A DNA stretch of 64,000 nucleotides from Streptantibioticus silvisoli (lineage in GTDB: Bacteria > Actinomycetota > Actinomycetes > Streptomycetales > Streptomycetaceae), in the NCBI RefSeq assembly GCF_027947535.2, contig NZ_JAAGKO020000006.1:1-64000 (forward strand). Reading direction: 5' to 3'. The notes under the pieces were generated by a model. That model had not been told where the DNA came from. It did not search any database and saw nothing but the letters and a program-made list of their open reading frames with translations. The translations under genes were made by a program, and so were the position numbers. Within the stretch, counting starts at the first letter, position 1. Every line of letters begins with the position of its first letter. Below, in pieces: positions 33,302 to 41,497 of this stretch.

Positions 33302-34234
33302 ATGAGAGATCCTCGGGCCGACGAGCCCTCGAGTACCGAATTCCGCAACGCGGACCTCCCGCGGTTGTTCCACGACACCGACCGTGCCGCGGTGAGCAGG
33401 CAGAAGGACGCCCTGCGGTGGGTGCGGCGGCAGCTCGCGATGCTGCTGATCGCCGCCGGCTGTTCGGCGCTGCCCTGGCGATTACCCGTCGGCCGGGTCG
33501 ACCTCCTCGCCCTGGCCAGCGCGGCCGGGTACGTCGGGGCGCTGTGGTACGCCTGGCAGGCCGCCCGTTACCGCCATCGGGCCAAGTGGCAGCTGCACCG
33601 GTCGGCCGCCGAACTCCTGCGCTCGCAGTGCTGGCGGTACGCCGTCGGAGGTGCGCCGTTCGGCCCCGGGGTGGCGGACCCCGACAGTGCCTTCGCCTTC
33701 CGCATCACCGAGAGCCTGACGCAGCTGCGGGCGGCCGGCTGGCAGGCTCCGGTCGAGGCGGCCGACCCGATCCCGGCGCCGGAGATGATCACCCCGGCGA
33801 TGCGGGCGCTGCGGGGCAAACCGTTCACCGTCCGCCGCGGGGTCTACGTCCGTGACCGGCTGATGGAACAGCGCGACTGGTACCGCCGCAGGTCCGGTGA
33901 GTCACGGCGCTCCCTCGCGCTGTGGCAGGCCCTGTCCACGCTGAGCACGGCCGTCGCCCTCGCCGCCGCGGCCGCCAAGATCTTCGAGTGGGGCTCCTCG
34001 ATGGACCTCGCCGGTCTCGCCTCCTCGATCGCCGCGTCCGGCGTGGCCTGGAGCGAGGTGCGGCAGTACCGCCCGCTGATCGCCGCCCACGCCCGGGTGG
34101 CCCAGGAGCTGAGCGCCATGGAGGTCACCCTGCGCAAGGAGACGGCGGAGGCCCGGTGGGCGGCCGGTGTGGAGAGTGCCGAGGAGGCGATCTCCCCGGA
34201 GCGGACCGCCTGGCTGACCCGGCACGGCGAGTGA
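33302..34234 (+). CDS. SLATT/DUF4231 membrane protein
   Basis: A 310-residue protein with two hydrophobic pairs, about residues 46-90 (LAMLLIAAGCSALPW, LLALASAAGYVGALWYAW) and 210-255 (ALSTLSTAVALAAAAAKIF, GLASSIAASGVAW). VYVRDRLMEQRDWYRRRSGES before the second pair is the DUF4231/SLATT signature. SLATT proteins are proposed two-helix pore effectors in nucleotide-triggered conflict systems, usually paired with SLOG or SMODS sensors; a SLOG gene is convergent 10 bases away. The ATG at 33302 follows a GGGACGGGG stretch. Leu61 is a TTA codon. Divergent from fxsA, so it shares that intergenic region. Confidence 0.8.
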   Translation: MRDPRADEPSSTEFRNADLPRLFHDTDRAAVSRQKDALRWVRRQLAMLLIAAGCSALPWRLPVGRVDLLALASAAGYVGALWYAWQAARYRHRAKWQLHRSAAELLRSQCWRYAVGGAPFGPGVADPDSAFAFRITESLTQLRAAGWQAPVEAADPIPAPEMITPAMRALRGKPFTVRRGVYVRDRLMEQRDWYRRRSGESRRSLALWQALSTLSTAVALAAAAAKIFEWGSSMDLAGLASSIAASGVAWSEVRQYRPLIAAHARVAQELSAMEVTLRKETAEARWAAGVESAEEAISPERTAWLTRHGE

Positions 34235-34244
34235 GCCGGCCCCG

Positions 34245-34775
34245 TCACGCCGGATCGCGTACGACCCCCGCCTTCCAGATCACGGACACCGGTGTGCCGC
34301 GGCGCCGGGCGTAGTCGACGATCTCACCGGTGCCGCCGTGTCCGCGGGCCGGCCGGCCGTCCCAGACGGCGAGGACGAGGTCGCTGTGGTCGGCGATGTA
34401 GGTGCCGGCCTCGTAGTACGCCTCGTCGCACACCGTGGCGTGGCCCATCACGATCTGGCGGTCCGCGCGGTCCAACAGCCGCCTGAAGAGCACGAGTTCA
34501 CCGGCGTCGAAGGTCTGCTCGTAGTCGGAGGAGGGCAGTACCGCGGTCAGCCGGGCGCCGTGGGCGAGGGCCACTTCGGCGAACAGCTGGTCGGCGCCGA
34601 TCGCCAGACTGCTCAGCACCTCCAGCGGTCGGCGGTCCGCACCGTTCGGGTGCCCGGCCGCCCTCAGCGCGGTGACCAGTCCGGCGTGAACGTGGCGGCA
34701 GGCGGCGGGCGGGATGGCCCGGTGGCCGGTGATACCGACCGTGGTGGCACGCGTCGACTGGCCGTCGCTCTTCAT
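34245..34775 (-). CDS. SLOG-family nucleotide-sensor-like protein
   Basis: A 176-residue Rossmann-like protein. VGITGHRAIP at the N-terminus and LSSLAIGADQLFAEVALAHGARLTAVLP, then DHSDLVLAVWDG, fit the SLOG superfamily (DprA/LOG-related), which binds or processes nucleotide-like ligands. GAGG lies eight bases before the ATG. Its stop is 10 bases from that of the SLATT gene, so sensor and putative pore are convergent rather than in one operon. Ligand unknown. Confidence 0.8.
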   Translation of the reverse strand: MKSDGQSTRATTVGITGHRAIPPAACRHVHAGLVTALRAAGHPNGADRRPLEVLSSLAIGADQLFAEVALAHGARLTAVLPSSDYEQTFDAGELVLFRRLLDRADRQIVMGHATVCDEAYYEAGTYIADHSDLVLAVWDGRPARGHGGTGEIVDYARRRGTPVSVIWKAGVVRDPA

Positions 34776-35479
34776 GTTGGGGCCTCGATCGCAGGGGCGC
34801 CATCACCGGGCACGACCGGGTGCCCGGCTCGACGCGAGCCGTGAGGAGCGGTTCAACACGTCCAGTCTATAGACGGTTTGAACGCTTTTGCTGCCCGAAC
34901 AGCACCTGCCGTTGGCATGTGACCGGATTCGTACGGTAACCGACGGCTCACTGCTGAGTTGCGAGCCGAGACGCACCCGGACCCCGCAGGCCACCGGCGG
35001 GGAGTGCGTCGCCGTCTCGACACGCGGACACCGATGCCGGTGGCGGAAACAGACCCGGTGAAGGAGCGGCGCACGGCGGCGGAGGGGCGTGCCCCGGCGG
35101 AGAGAGGTCGGCGGTGGCGCAAACGACCCGCGGCGGCGCAAACGGGCCCGCGGGCGGAGAGGCGTGCGGCCGGGGAGAGAGGTCCGGCGACCGAACGGGG
35201 TGCGGGGGAGGAGTGTGCCCCGGCGGAGAGCGGTCGGCGGTGGCGCCGGGGCCGGGTGCGGTGGTGACGCGGAGGCGGGCCGGCGCCTTCCGGAGCCCGG
35301 TCCGCCGACCGGCGAATAGGCCACCGGTGACCTGCAACCGCCGACAGGCCACCGGTGACCCGCGACCGCCGACCGGCGAACGGGTCACCGCCGACCGCCG
35401 AACAGCCCCCCGCCGACCCGCGACCGCCGACCAGCGCGCCGAGCTGTCGTGGTCGGCCCGCCGGAGGCACCCGTGCCCG
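34776..35479. other. gene-free, repeat-rich spacer
   Basis: No supported gene occurs in these 704 bases. An AT-richer patch near 34860-34900 contains the perfect palindrome GTCTATAGAC (34865-34874). From about 35090 the sequence is C/G-only low complexity with direct repeats, including two near-identical 30-base copies and several GGCCACCGGTGACC and GCCGACCGGCGAA copies. Confidence 0.5.
35091..35246. repeat. 30-bp direct repeat, two copies
   Basis: Bases 35091-35120 and 35217-35246 share 29 of 30 positions (core GCCCCGGCGGAGAG then GGTCGGCGGTGGCGC). The copies lie 126 bases apart in non-coding DNA. Confidence 0.7.
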
Positions 35480-35503
35480 TAGGATATTTGCATGGAAGCG
35501 CAA
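35480..35503 (+). promoter_or_regulatory. -10 element and ArsR operator-like repeat over the arsR-type start codon
   Basis: TAGGAT (35480-35485) lies six bases before the ATG at 35492, implying a leaderless transcript. TTGCAT-GGAA-GCGCAA (35488-35503) overlaps the start and has the same spacing as the perfect repeat TTGCGT-CAAT-ACGCAA upstream of the neighbouring ABC operon. This suggests autoregulation by the encoded ArsR protein. Confidence 0.5.
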
Positions 35504-35914
35504 GTTGTGTCGTGGGACTCTGCTGGTGCCGACCGGGCGGTGGCGGTGCTGAAGGCGGTGGCCGATCCGACGCGCTACCGGCTGCTGTGGGCACTGGGGC
35601 AGCGGGAGCACTCGGTGGGTCAGCTCGCGGAGCTGGTTGGCGCCCATGTCGCGGCCGTCTCGCAGCACCTGTCGCGGCTGCGGTCGGCCGGGCTGGTGGC
35701 GTCCCGGCGGGAGGGGACGCGGATCTACTACCAGGCCGCGGGGCCGCATGTGCGGGGTCTGCTGGAGGAGGCGTCGCTGGTGGCCTCCGGTCCGGTCGAC
35801 GGGGCGGATTCCGGCGAGGGCGGAGCGCCCGGGGCGGCGGCCGTCCAGGAACGCGGGACGGCCGCTTCGCCGGCCCGGTCGCCCCGGCCGCGCCCGCTGG
35901 CCATCGGGCGGTAG
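35492..35914 (+). CDS. ArsR/SmtB-family transcriptional regulator
   Basis: A 140-residue winged-helix regulator: LKAVADPTRYRLLWALGQREHSVGQLAELVGAHVAAVSQHLSRLRSAGLVASRREGTRIYY covers the ArsR fold and recognition helix. There is no CVC metal motif in helix 3 (it reads SVGQLAE), so it probably senses something other than arsenite or cadmium. The C-terminal 40 residues are low-complexity. The gene converges on an ABC transporter operon, and operator-like inverted repeats of the same design occur at its own start and at 39546-39561 upstream of that operon, so it is the likely regulator of both. Confidence 0.83.
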   Translation: MEAQVVSWDSAGADRAVAVLKAVADPTRYRLLWALGQREHSVGQLAELVGAHVAAVSQHLSRLRSAGLVASRREGTRIYYQAAGPHVRGLLEEASLVASGPVDGADSGEGGAPGAAAVQERGTAASPARSPRPRPLAIGR

Positions 35915-35995
35915 CGCCCCCGCCGCGTGCGGTCGCTCCGCCTCCGCCGCGCGCCTGGTCGCGCCCGGTTCGCGGAGGAGCGGCCGGCCGGGCGC

Positions 35996-37366
35996 TCAGC
36001 CGGCTGGCGGGGGTGCGGCGGCGGTCGCGTCCAGGCGGTATTCCTCGGGGCCGGCGTCGTAGGAGTACAGCTCGGCGTAGCGGCCCCAGTCGGTCGCGGT
36101 CTCCAGCTGCCGGGTGACCTGCTCGCTGGTGTAGTGATGCGCGAGCAGGTCACGGAAGAAGCCCGCGCGCAGGGTGCGGGCGGGGGTGATCTGGAGACTC
36201 GTCACGATCAGGCGGACCAGGGGGATCTCCAGCGCGGCGGTGGCGAAGATCTGCTTGGACCGCTGGACGTCGGCGCGGCCGAAAGCGGAGCCGCGCGCGG
36301 TGAGGGCCAGGTCGTTGCCGGTGACCATGGCCAGGCCGAGCAGGTCCAGGGCGTCGACCAGGGGCAGGAGGTCGTCGACCTCCAGGCCGAGTTCGTCCGC
36401 GAGGTCGGCGAGGTCGCGGCGGTTGTCGTGCTGGATGAGGATCTCGGCGAGGCCGGACAGGCCGTCGACGCCGGCGCGGGGCAGCGGGGTGTTGGCCGGA
36501 GTGCGCCTGGCCGGTGTCGCCGGCCGGCCGGGCAGGTGTCCCGCGGTGTCCTTCTCACGGCCGGTCATGACCTGGTACACCGCGTCGATGAGGGCGCCGA
36601 ACTGCGGCGCGTTGCGGTCGCGGGGGCGCGGGAGCGGAACGTCGAACGTGGCGCGGATGCTGCCGAACGGCCGCGCGCCGAGGATCACGACGCGGTCGGC
36701 CATCAGGACGGCCTCCTCGATGTTGTGGGTGACGATCACCACCGCGCGGGTGGGGAACTCGCCGGACTCCCACAGCTCCATCAGCTCGCCGCGCAGGTTC
36801 TCCGCGGTGAGCACGTCCAGGGCGGAGAACGGCTCGTCCATCATCAGCACGTCGGGCTCGGTGACCAGGGCGCGGGCGAAGCCGACGCGCTGGCGCATGC
36901 CGCCGGACAGCTCCTTCGGGTACGCCGTCTCGAAGCCGTCCAGGCCGATCAGGTCGATGGCCTGCCCGGCGGCCGTCGCGCGCTCGGCGGCCGGCAGCCC
37001 GCGTGCCTCCAGGCCGAGTTCGACGTTCTGCTGGACGGTCAGCCAGGGCAGCAGGGCGAAGGTCTGGAAGACCATGGCGGTGCCGGGGTTGGCCCCGGTC
37101 AGCGGTTCGCCGCGGTACAGGGCGGTGCCGGAGGTCGGCGGGATCAGCCCGGCCAGGCAGCGCAGCAGGGTGGATTTGCCGCAGCCGGACTTGCCCAGCA
37201 GCGCGACGATCTCCCCGGCGCGCACTTCCAGGTCGATGTCGGCCAGCACGGGGAGCTGCTTGTCGGCGCCGGCGTAGGACTTGGTCAGGTTCCGGGCGGC
37301 GAGCAGCACCTCGCCGTCGGCGGCGCGGGCGGTGGCGGGCAGGGCTCGGGTGGCACGCTGGGCCAT
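35996..37366 (-). CDS. nitrate/sulfonate-type ABC ATPase with AAA-associated domain
   Basis: A 456-residue ATPase. The first 260 residues are an SsuB/NrtD/TauB-like ATP-binding cassette: GKSGCGKSTLL Walker A, FQTFALLPWLTV Q-loop, LSGGMRQRVGFARAL signature, VLMMDEPFSALD Walker B and VTHNIEEA. The remainder (about 300-440) is an AAA-associated helical domain with GLSGLAEILIQHDNRRDLADLADELGLEVDDLLPLVDAL, found on a subset of these ATPases. GGAG precedes the ATG. It follows the permease gene by 98 bases filled with a tandem repeat. No substrate-binding protein is encoded nearby, so the substrate is unknown. Confidence 0.85.
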   Translation of the reverse strand: MAQRATRALPATARAADGEVLLAARNLTKSYAGADKQLPVLADIDLEVRAGEIVALLGKSGCGKSTLLRCLAGLIPPTSGTALYRGEPLTGANPGTAMVFQTFALLPWLTVQQNVELGLEARGLPAAERATAAGQAIDLIGLDGFETAYPKELSGGMRQRVGFARALVTEPDVLMMDEPFSALDVLTAENLRGELMELWESGEFPTRAVVIVTHNIEEAVLMADRVVILGARPFGSIRATFDVPLPRPRDRNAPQFGALIDAVYQVMTGREKDTAGHLPGRPATPARRTPANTPLPRAGVDGLSGLAEILIQHDNRRDLADLADELGLEVDDLLPLVDALDLLGLAMVTGNDLALTARGSAFGRADVQRSKQIFATAALEIPLVRLIVTSLQITPARTLRAGFFRDLLAHHYTSEQVTRQLETATDWGRYAELYSYDAGPEEYRLDATAAAPPPAG

Positions 37367-37381
37367 GGCGAGGCTCCTTCC

Positions 37382-37445
37382 GGATGTCTCGGTGGTACGG
37401 GTGGGATGTCTCGGCGGTACGGGCCGGATGCCTCGGTGGTACGGG
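37382..37445. repeat. 22-bp tandem repeat, three copies, between two ABC genes
   Basis: GGATGTCTCGGTGGTACGGG and two variants start at 37382, 37404 and 37426. The array occupies most of the gap between the permease stop and the ATPase start and so lies in the operon transcript. Confidence 0.8.
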
Positions 37446-37464
37446 AACCGGCGCGGGGCCGCGG

Positions 37465-39219
37465 TCAGAGGGCGTAGCGGGTTTCGGCGAGCCGGTACAG
37501 GGGGCGCCACAGCAACCGGTTGAGGCCGACGACGTACAGCGACATGACCGCGACCCCGGCGATCAGGTGCGGGTAGTCGCCGCGTTCGGTGGCGTGCGCG
37601 ACGTAGGCGCCCAGGCCCGTGGCGGTCAGGGTGGTGCCGCCGAAGGTGACGATCTCGGAGACGATGGAGGCGTTCCACGCGCCGCCGGAGGCGGTGATGC
37701 CGCCGGTGACGTACGCGGGGAAGATCCCGGGGAGGATCAGGCGTTTCCAGCGCAGCCGGCCGGTGACGCCGAGGTCGTCCATGGCTTCGCGCAGGTCGGC
37801 GGGGACGGCCATGGCGCCGGCGATGGTGTTGAACAGGATGTACCACTGGGCGCCGAGCGCCATCAGCATCATGCCGCCGACGTTGATCGACAGGCCGGTC
37901 CGCAGGAAGAACCAAGTGGCCAGCGGGAAGAGGAAGTTGGCGGGGAAGCCGGCCAGGACCTGCACCAGCGGCTGGGCGATTCGCGCCAGCCGCGGGCTGA
38001 AGCCGATCCGCACGCCGACCGGCACCCACACCGCGGTGGCGACCGCGACCACCACGACCACCCGGGCCAGGGTGGCGAGGCCCAGCAGCAGCGGTTCGGC
38101 GAAGACACCGAGGCCGGTGCGGTCGCGCAGGTAGCCGAGCAGGTCCAGCAGGCCCCAGCCGATCAGGCCGCCGGCGACCAGGGCGAACACCGCGTCACCG
38201 CCGCGGCGGCGGACCGGGTCGACCGAGAGCGGCCGGTCGTCGGTGCCGAGAATCCGTGCGGCCCGGCCCAGTACCTCGGCGGCCGGTCGGGCGAGGCGGC
38301 CCAGCGCGTGCGGCCAGTGCGAGCGGCGCAGGAAGTCCAGTACCAGCGAGCGTTGGACGTCGGTGGCCTCGGACTGCTCGTTCTTGAACTTCTCCACCCA
38401 CGCGGTCAGCGGCCGCCAGAAGACGAAGTTCACCCCGACGACCATCACCGCCATCGTCAGTACCGCCCAGCCGACCCCGCCCAGGTCGCCCTCGGCGATC
38501 GCGGTGCCCGCGTAGGAGCCGATCCCGGGCAGCGCGTACCGATGGCCGGACACGCTGATCGCCTCCGAGGCGACGAGGAAGAACCAGCCGCCGCCGAAGC
38601 TCATCATCCCGTTCCACACCAGGCCGATCGCCCCGGACGGCAGCTCCACCTTCCAGAACCGCATCCAGCGGGTGAAGCCGAACGACCGTGACAGCTCGTC
38701 GAGTTCGCGCGGCAGCGTGACGAGGGAGTGGTAGAAGCCGAAGGTCATGTTCCACGCCTGCGAGGTGAAGATCGCGAAGACCGACGCGCACTCCGGGCCC
38801 AGCGACGAGCCCGGGAACAGCGCGATGAACCCGGTCACCGCGACCGACAGGAAACCCAGCACCGGGACCGACTGGAGGATGTCCAGCGCCGGGATCAGGA
38901 CGCGCTCCAGCCGGCGGCTGCGCGCGGCGGCGTAGGCATAGACCAGGGTGAACGCCACGGACAGGGCCAGCGCGGCGAACATGCGCAGCAGGCTGCGCGC
39001 CGCGTAGTACGGCAGGTCCGCCGGATCGGTGCTGACCCGGGTGACCCGCGCCGGGTTGAAGGAGACCGCGGTGCCCGCCCCCACCCGCAGGATCACGTAG
39101 AGGACGACCAGCACCGCCGCGGCCACCACGAGGTCGATCCAGGTCAGGCGGGTCAGCCGACCCGCCATCCGGGCCGGAAGGGACGTGCGTACGGCGGGCG
39201 GACGCGTCGACAGCGTCAT
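37465..39219 (-). CDS. fused two-domain ABC permease
   Basis: A 584-residue membrane protein composed of two BPD-type permease halves (about residues 20-300 and 340-584). Each has the EAA-like loop that contacts the ATPase: ELDELSRSFGFTRWMRFWKVELPSG in the first half and LREAMDDLGVTGRLRWKRLILPG in the second. The halves replace the usual homodimer of SsuC/NrtB-type permeases. The ATG at 39219 has only a GGGGG run at a distance; the open frame upstream is not protein-like. Operon partner is the ATPase at 35996-37366. About 200 bases upstream a 15-codon Cys-ending ORF and an ArsR-type operator suggest sulfur-linked or ArsR control. Confidence 0.83.
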   Translation of the reverse strand: MTLSTRPPAVRTSLPARMAGRLTRLTWIDLVVAAAVLVVLYVILRVGAGTAVSFNPARVTRVSTDPADLPYYAARSLLRMFAALALSVAFTLVYAYAAARSRRLERVLIPALDILQSVPVLGFLSVAVTGFIALFPGSSLGPECASVFAIFTSQAWNMTFGFYHSLVTLPRELDELSRSFGFTRWMRFWKVELPSGAIGLVWNGMMSFGGGWFFLVASEAISVSGHRYALPGIGSYAGTAIAEGDLGGVGWAVLTMAVMVVGVNFVFWRPLTAWVEKFKNEQSEATDVQRSLVLDFLRRSHWPHALGRLARPAAEVLGRAARILGTDDRPLSVDPVRRRGGDAVFALVAGGLIGWGLLDLLGYLRDRTGLGVFAEPLLLGLATLARVVVVVAVATAVWVPVGVRIGFSPRLARIAQPLVQVLAGFPANFLFPLATWFFLRTGLSINVGGMMLMALGAQWYILFNTIAGAMAVPADLREAMDDLGVTGRLRWKRLILPGIFPAYVTGGITASGGAWNASIVSEIVTFGGTTLTATGLGAYVAHATERGDYPHLIAGVAVMSLYVVGLNRLLWRPLYRLAETRYAL

Positions 39220-39420
39220 AGGGACAACCCCCAAGGGCAACTCGGCGAGCCGCACACCGGGGCCACCGGCGGGGAGCAGACCGCGACGAGGAATCCGGCA
39301 CGCGACGATCGGCCGTCGGCACCGGAACGGAGAGCCGGCCGCGCCAGGCGCCCGGTACGTGACACAGCGCGCCGCGGTCCGACCGGAGGGCCGGACCGTC
39401 ACAGGCACGTCAGTGGGAGA

Positions 39421-39468
39421 TCAGCAGCTGCCGACGAGGCAGCCGGGACTATGGGGATCGCCGCTCAC
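39421..39468 (-). CDS. 15-residue leader peptide
   Basis: GTG start with an excellent GGGAGG five bases upstream; the product MSGDPHSPGCLVGSC ends in Cys followed by TGA. It lies about 200 bases before the permease start on the same strand. Streptomycetes have short leader ORFs with Cys-rich ends upstream of sulfur-assimilation genes, where ribosome stalling or cysteine supply may tune downstream expression. That role is inference here; the ORF and ribosome site are seen directly. Confidence 0.55.
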   Translation of the reverse strand: MSGDPHSPGCLVGSC

Positions 39469-39545
39469 GACTGCCTCCCTTCCGCACGTTCACAGCCCCC
39501 GGCACGACACGCCTGGGGGTCTGGCGGGAGCAGTCTGGCATCTTC

Positions 39546-39561
39546 TTGCGTCAATACGCAA
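39546..39561. promoter_or_regulatory. ArsR-type operator upstream of the ABC operon
   Basis: TTGCGTCAATACGCAA is a perfect 6-4-6 inverted repeat in a locally AT-rich patch, 78 bases upstream of the leader ORF start. The same 6-4-6 form (TTGCAT-GGAA-GCGCAA) overlaps the start of the arsR-type gene at 35492. Confidence 0.6.
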
Positions 39562-39586
39562 ATACGAAGGCCGGGGGGTTGCTCCG

Positions 39587-40421
39587 CCGGTGCGTTCACC
39601 GAATAGGGAGGCGACTGCTGCGGTTGCCGGTGCGTTCACCGAGAGGGGGCAACTGCTGCGGGCGCTGGCGCGTTCGCCGATTAGGGAGGCGGCGGCCGAC
39701 GGTTGACGCGAGTGGGGTGCGCGGGCGTTGGCCGGGGTGCCGCTCGATCATCCGCGTCGGCGCAGGGTGCTCCGGGGGTGGTCGCCGGCCGGCGGCGTCT
39801 GCGGGGCCGGCGGTGTCTGCGGGGGCGGCGGTGTCTGCGGGGGCGGCGATGTCGATCGGCGGCGTCTGCGGGGGCGGCGGTGTCGATCGGCGGCGTCCGG
39901 CGGTGCGACGGGTGGCGGTGCGCCGGCCGGCGGTGCCTGCCTCGCGCGGACAGCGGTGGCCCGGTGGCCGCGGCGCCGGTGTGCCACGCCCACGGCTCCG
40001 CCTGCGACCGCGGCCGGGGAGTGGCCCTCCCCGGCCGCGGTGCCGGCGGCCCCCGTCGACAGCGCCGTGGCACCGGTGGTCTCCGCCCACGCTGCCGCAG
40101 CGCACCCGGCCCCCCGGCACCCGAGACGGAGCACCTCGGGCGCCGGGAACGGGGGCCGGTTCGTGCGGGCGGTCGGCCGGTGCCGGGGCCAGCCGGTGCC
40201 GGGATGAGCCGGAGCCGGGGCCAGTTGGAGCCGGGGTCAGCCAGCAGGGACCAGTTGATGCAGAAGCCGACCGGTGCCGACCTCAGCCGGTGCCGACCCC
40301 GGTCGAAGCCGGATCAGCTGAAGCCGGATCAGCCGAAGCCAGGAGGCGATCGGGGCCGGCGATCGGGCGACGTGGTGGGTCGGAGGCGGTCGATCGGCGG
40401 TGCGCGATCGACGGCGATCGG
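39587..40421. repeat. gene-free minisatellite and low-complexity region
   Basis: About 835 bases without a supported gene. A tandem unit of about 40 bases (core GGTGCGTTCACCGA) starts at 39587, 39627 and 39665. From about 39780 to 39910 GGCGGTGTCTGCGGGGGC-like units repeat, and from 40190 to 40360 GCCGGTGCC and AAGCCGGATCAGC units recur. Long open frames here are artefacts of repeats. Confidence 0.6.
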
Positions 40422-41357
40422 TCAGCCGGTCGGGGCGGTGAAGTAGTGGCCCTTGTCGAGGTCGTCGATGAGTCCCGGCTGGGTCGGCTGCCACCCCAGC
40501 AGTTCGCGGGTGTGCGCGCTGGCGGTGGGGCTGTCCAGGCCGAGGAAGCCGGCCAGCCAGGTGAAGTGTCCGGCCGCGTCCTCGGGGGAGACCGAGGCCA
40601 CGGGCAGGTCGAGGTGCCGCCCGATCACCTCGGCGACGCTGCGGATCGGCACGCCCTCCTCCGCCACCGCGTGCAGCGTGGAGCCGGCCGGGGCGTTCTC
40701 CAGGGCCAGCCGGAACAGGTGCGCGGCGTCGGACCGGTGCGTGGCGGGCCAGCGGTTGGCGCCGTCGCCGATGTAACCGGAGACGCCCTTCTCGCGGGCG
40801 ATGGCGACCACGGTGGCGAGGAAGCCGTGGTCCCCGTCGCCGTGCACGGTCGGAGGGAGCCGTACGACCGAGGAGCGGATGCCGCGGTCCGCGAGGGCGA
40901 CCGTCACGTGCGCGTTGGCCAGCCGCTTGGCCGGACCACCGGTCACGTGGGCGCCGACCTGGCCGCCCACCTGGCCGTCCTGCTCGGTCGCGAGCCGCCC
41001 CGGCGCCAGCCCGAGCGTTCCGGAGGCGATGAGGAACGGGCGGCCGGAGCCGGCGAGCGCGTCGCCGAACGTGTCGATGGCACGCCGGTCCGCGTCGGCG
41101 GCGTCCTCGAAGCCGCCGCTGAACGCGATGTCGTGCTTGAAGGCGAGGTGGATCACGCCGTCGGACTCGGCGGCCGCGTCGCGCAGGACGTCGAGATCGT
41201 CGAGCGTGCCGCGGCGCACCTCGGCGCCGGCCTCGGTCAGGGCGGCGGCCGAGGCGTCGGAGCGGGCGAGCCCGACGACCTGGTGGCCGGCGTCGATGAG
41301 CTCCGGGACAACGGCTGAACCGATCCAGCCGGACGCGCCGGTGACGAACACACGCAT
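40422..41357 (-). CDS. NAD(P)-dependent epimerase/dehydratase-family protein
   Basis: A 311-residue extended [22 protein letters not shown] is the Gly-rich cofactor loop (GxSGxIG, here TGASGWIG). The canonical YxxxK active-site pair is not evident, the corresponding segment reading [10 protein letters not shown]; this is typical of the atypical SDR subgroup that includes nmrA-like and WcaG-like proteins. [23 protein letters not shown] follows. It is divergent from a TetR gene, with two perfect or near-perfect operators between them, so it is probably induced by a ligand of that regulator. Substrate unknown. Confidence 0.82.
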   Translation of the reverse strand: MRVFVTGASGWIGSAVVPELIDAGHQVVGLARSDASAAALTEAGAEVRRGTLDDLDVLRDAAAESDGVIHLAFKHDIAFSGGFEDAADADRRAIDTFGDALAGSGRPFLIASGTLGLAPGRLATEQDGQVGGQVGAHVTGGPAKRLANAHVTVALADRGIRSSVVRLPPTVHGDGDHGFLATVVAIAREKGVSGYIGDGANRWPATHRSDAAHLFRLALENAPAGSTLHAVAEEGVPIRSVAEVIGRHLDLPVASVSPEDAAGHFTWLAGFLGLDSPTASAHTRELLGWQPTQPGLIDDLDKGHYFTAPTG

Positions 41358-41430
41358 GAGGAGAACCTCCGGATAGGTCGACCGTCCCCGCCGCGAGTCC
41401 CGGGACACGCGGACACGCTGCGGAGGAATC

Positions 41431-41490
41431 GATGTCAGTTGCTGACATCAACCGTAGCACCCGATGTCAGTCACTGCCATCGCGTAGGAT
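41431..41490. promoter_or_regulatory. paired TetR operators and leaderless promoter
   Basis: GATGTCAG-TTG-CTGACATC (41431-41449) is a perfect inverted repeat; GATGTCAG-TCA-CTGCCATC (41463-41481) is a one-mismatch copy 32 bases on. TAGGAT (41485-41490) lies seven bases before the TetR ATG at 41498, so the second operator covers its -35 area. The first lies where the divergent epimerase promoter should be. Confidence 0.7.
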
Positions 41491-41497
41491 CACGGGC

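Noticed and set aside
34803-35749. Overlapping Arg/Pro-rich frames in the 35-kb spacer
   Set aside because: Composition tracks the DNA repeats; no start site, no conserved-looking segment.
39587-39700. CRISPR-like array from the 40-bp repeats
   Set aside because: Units are tandem without unique spacers and no cas genes are present.
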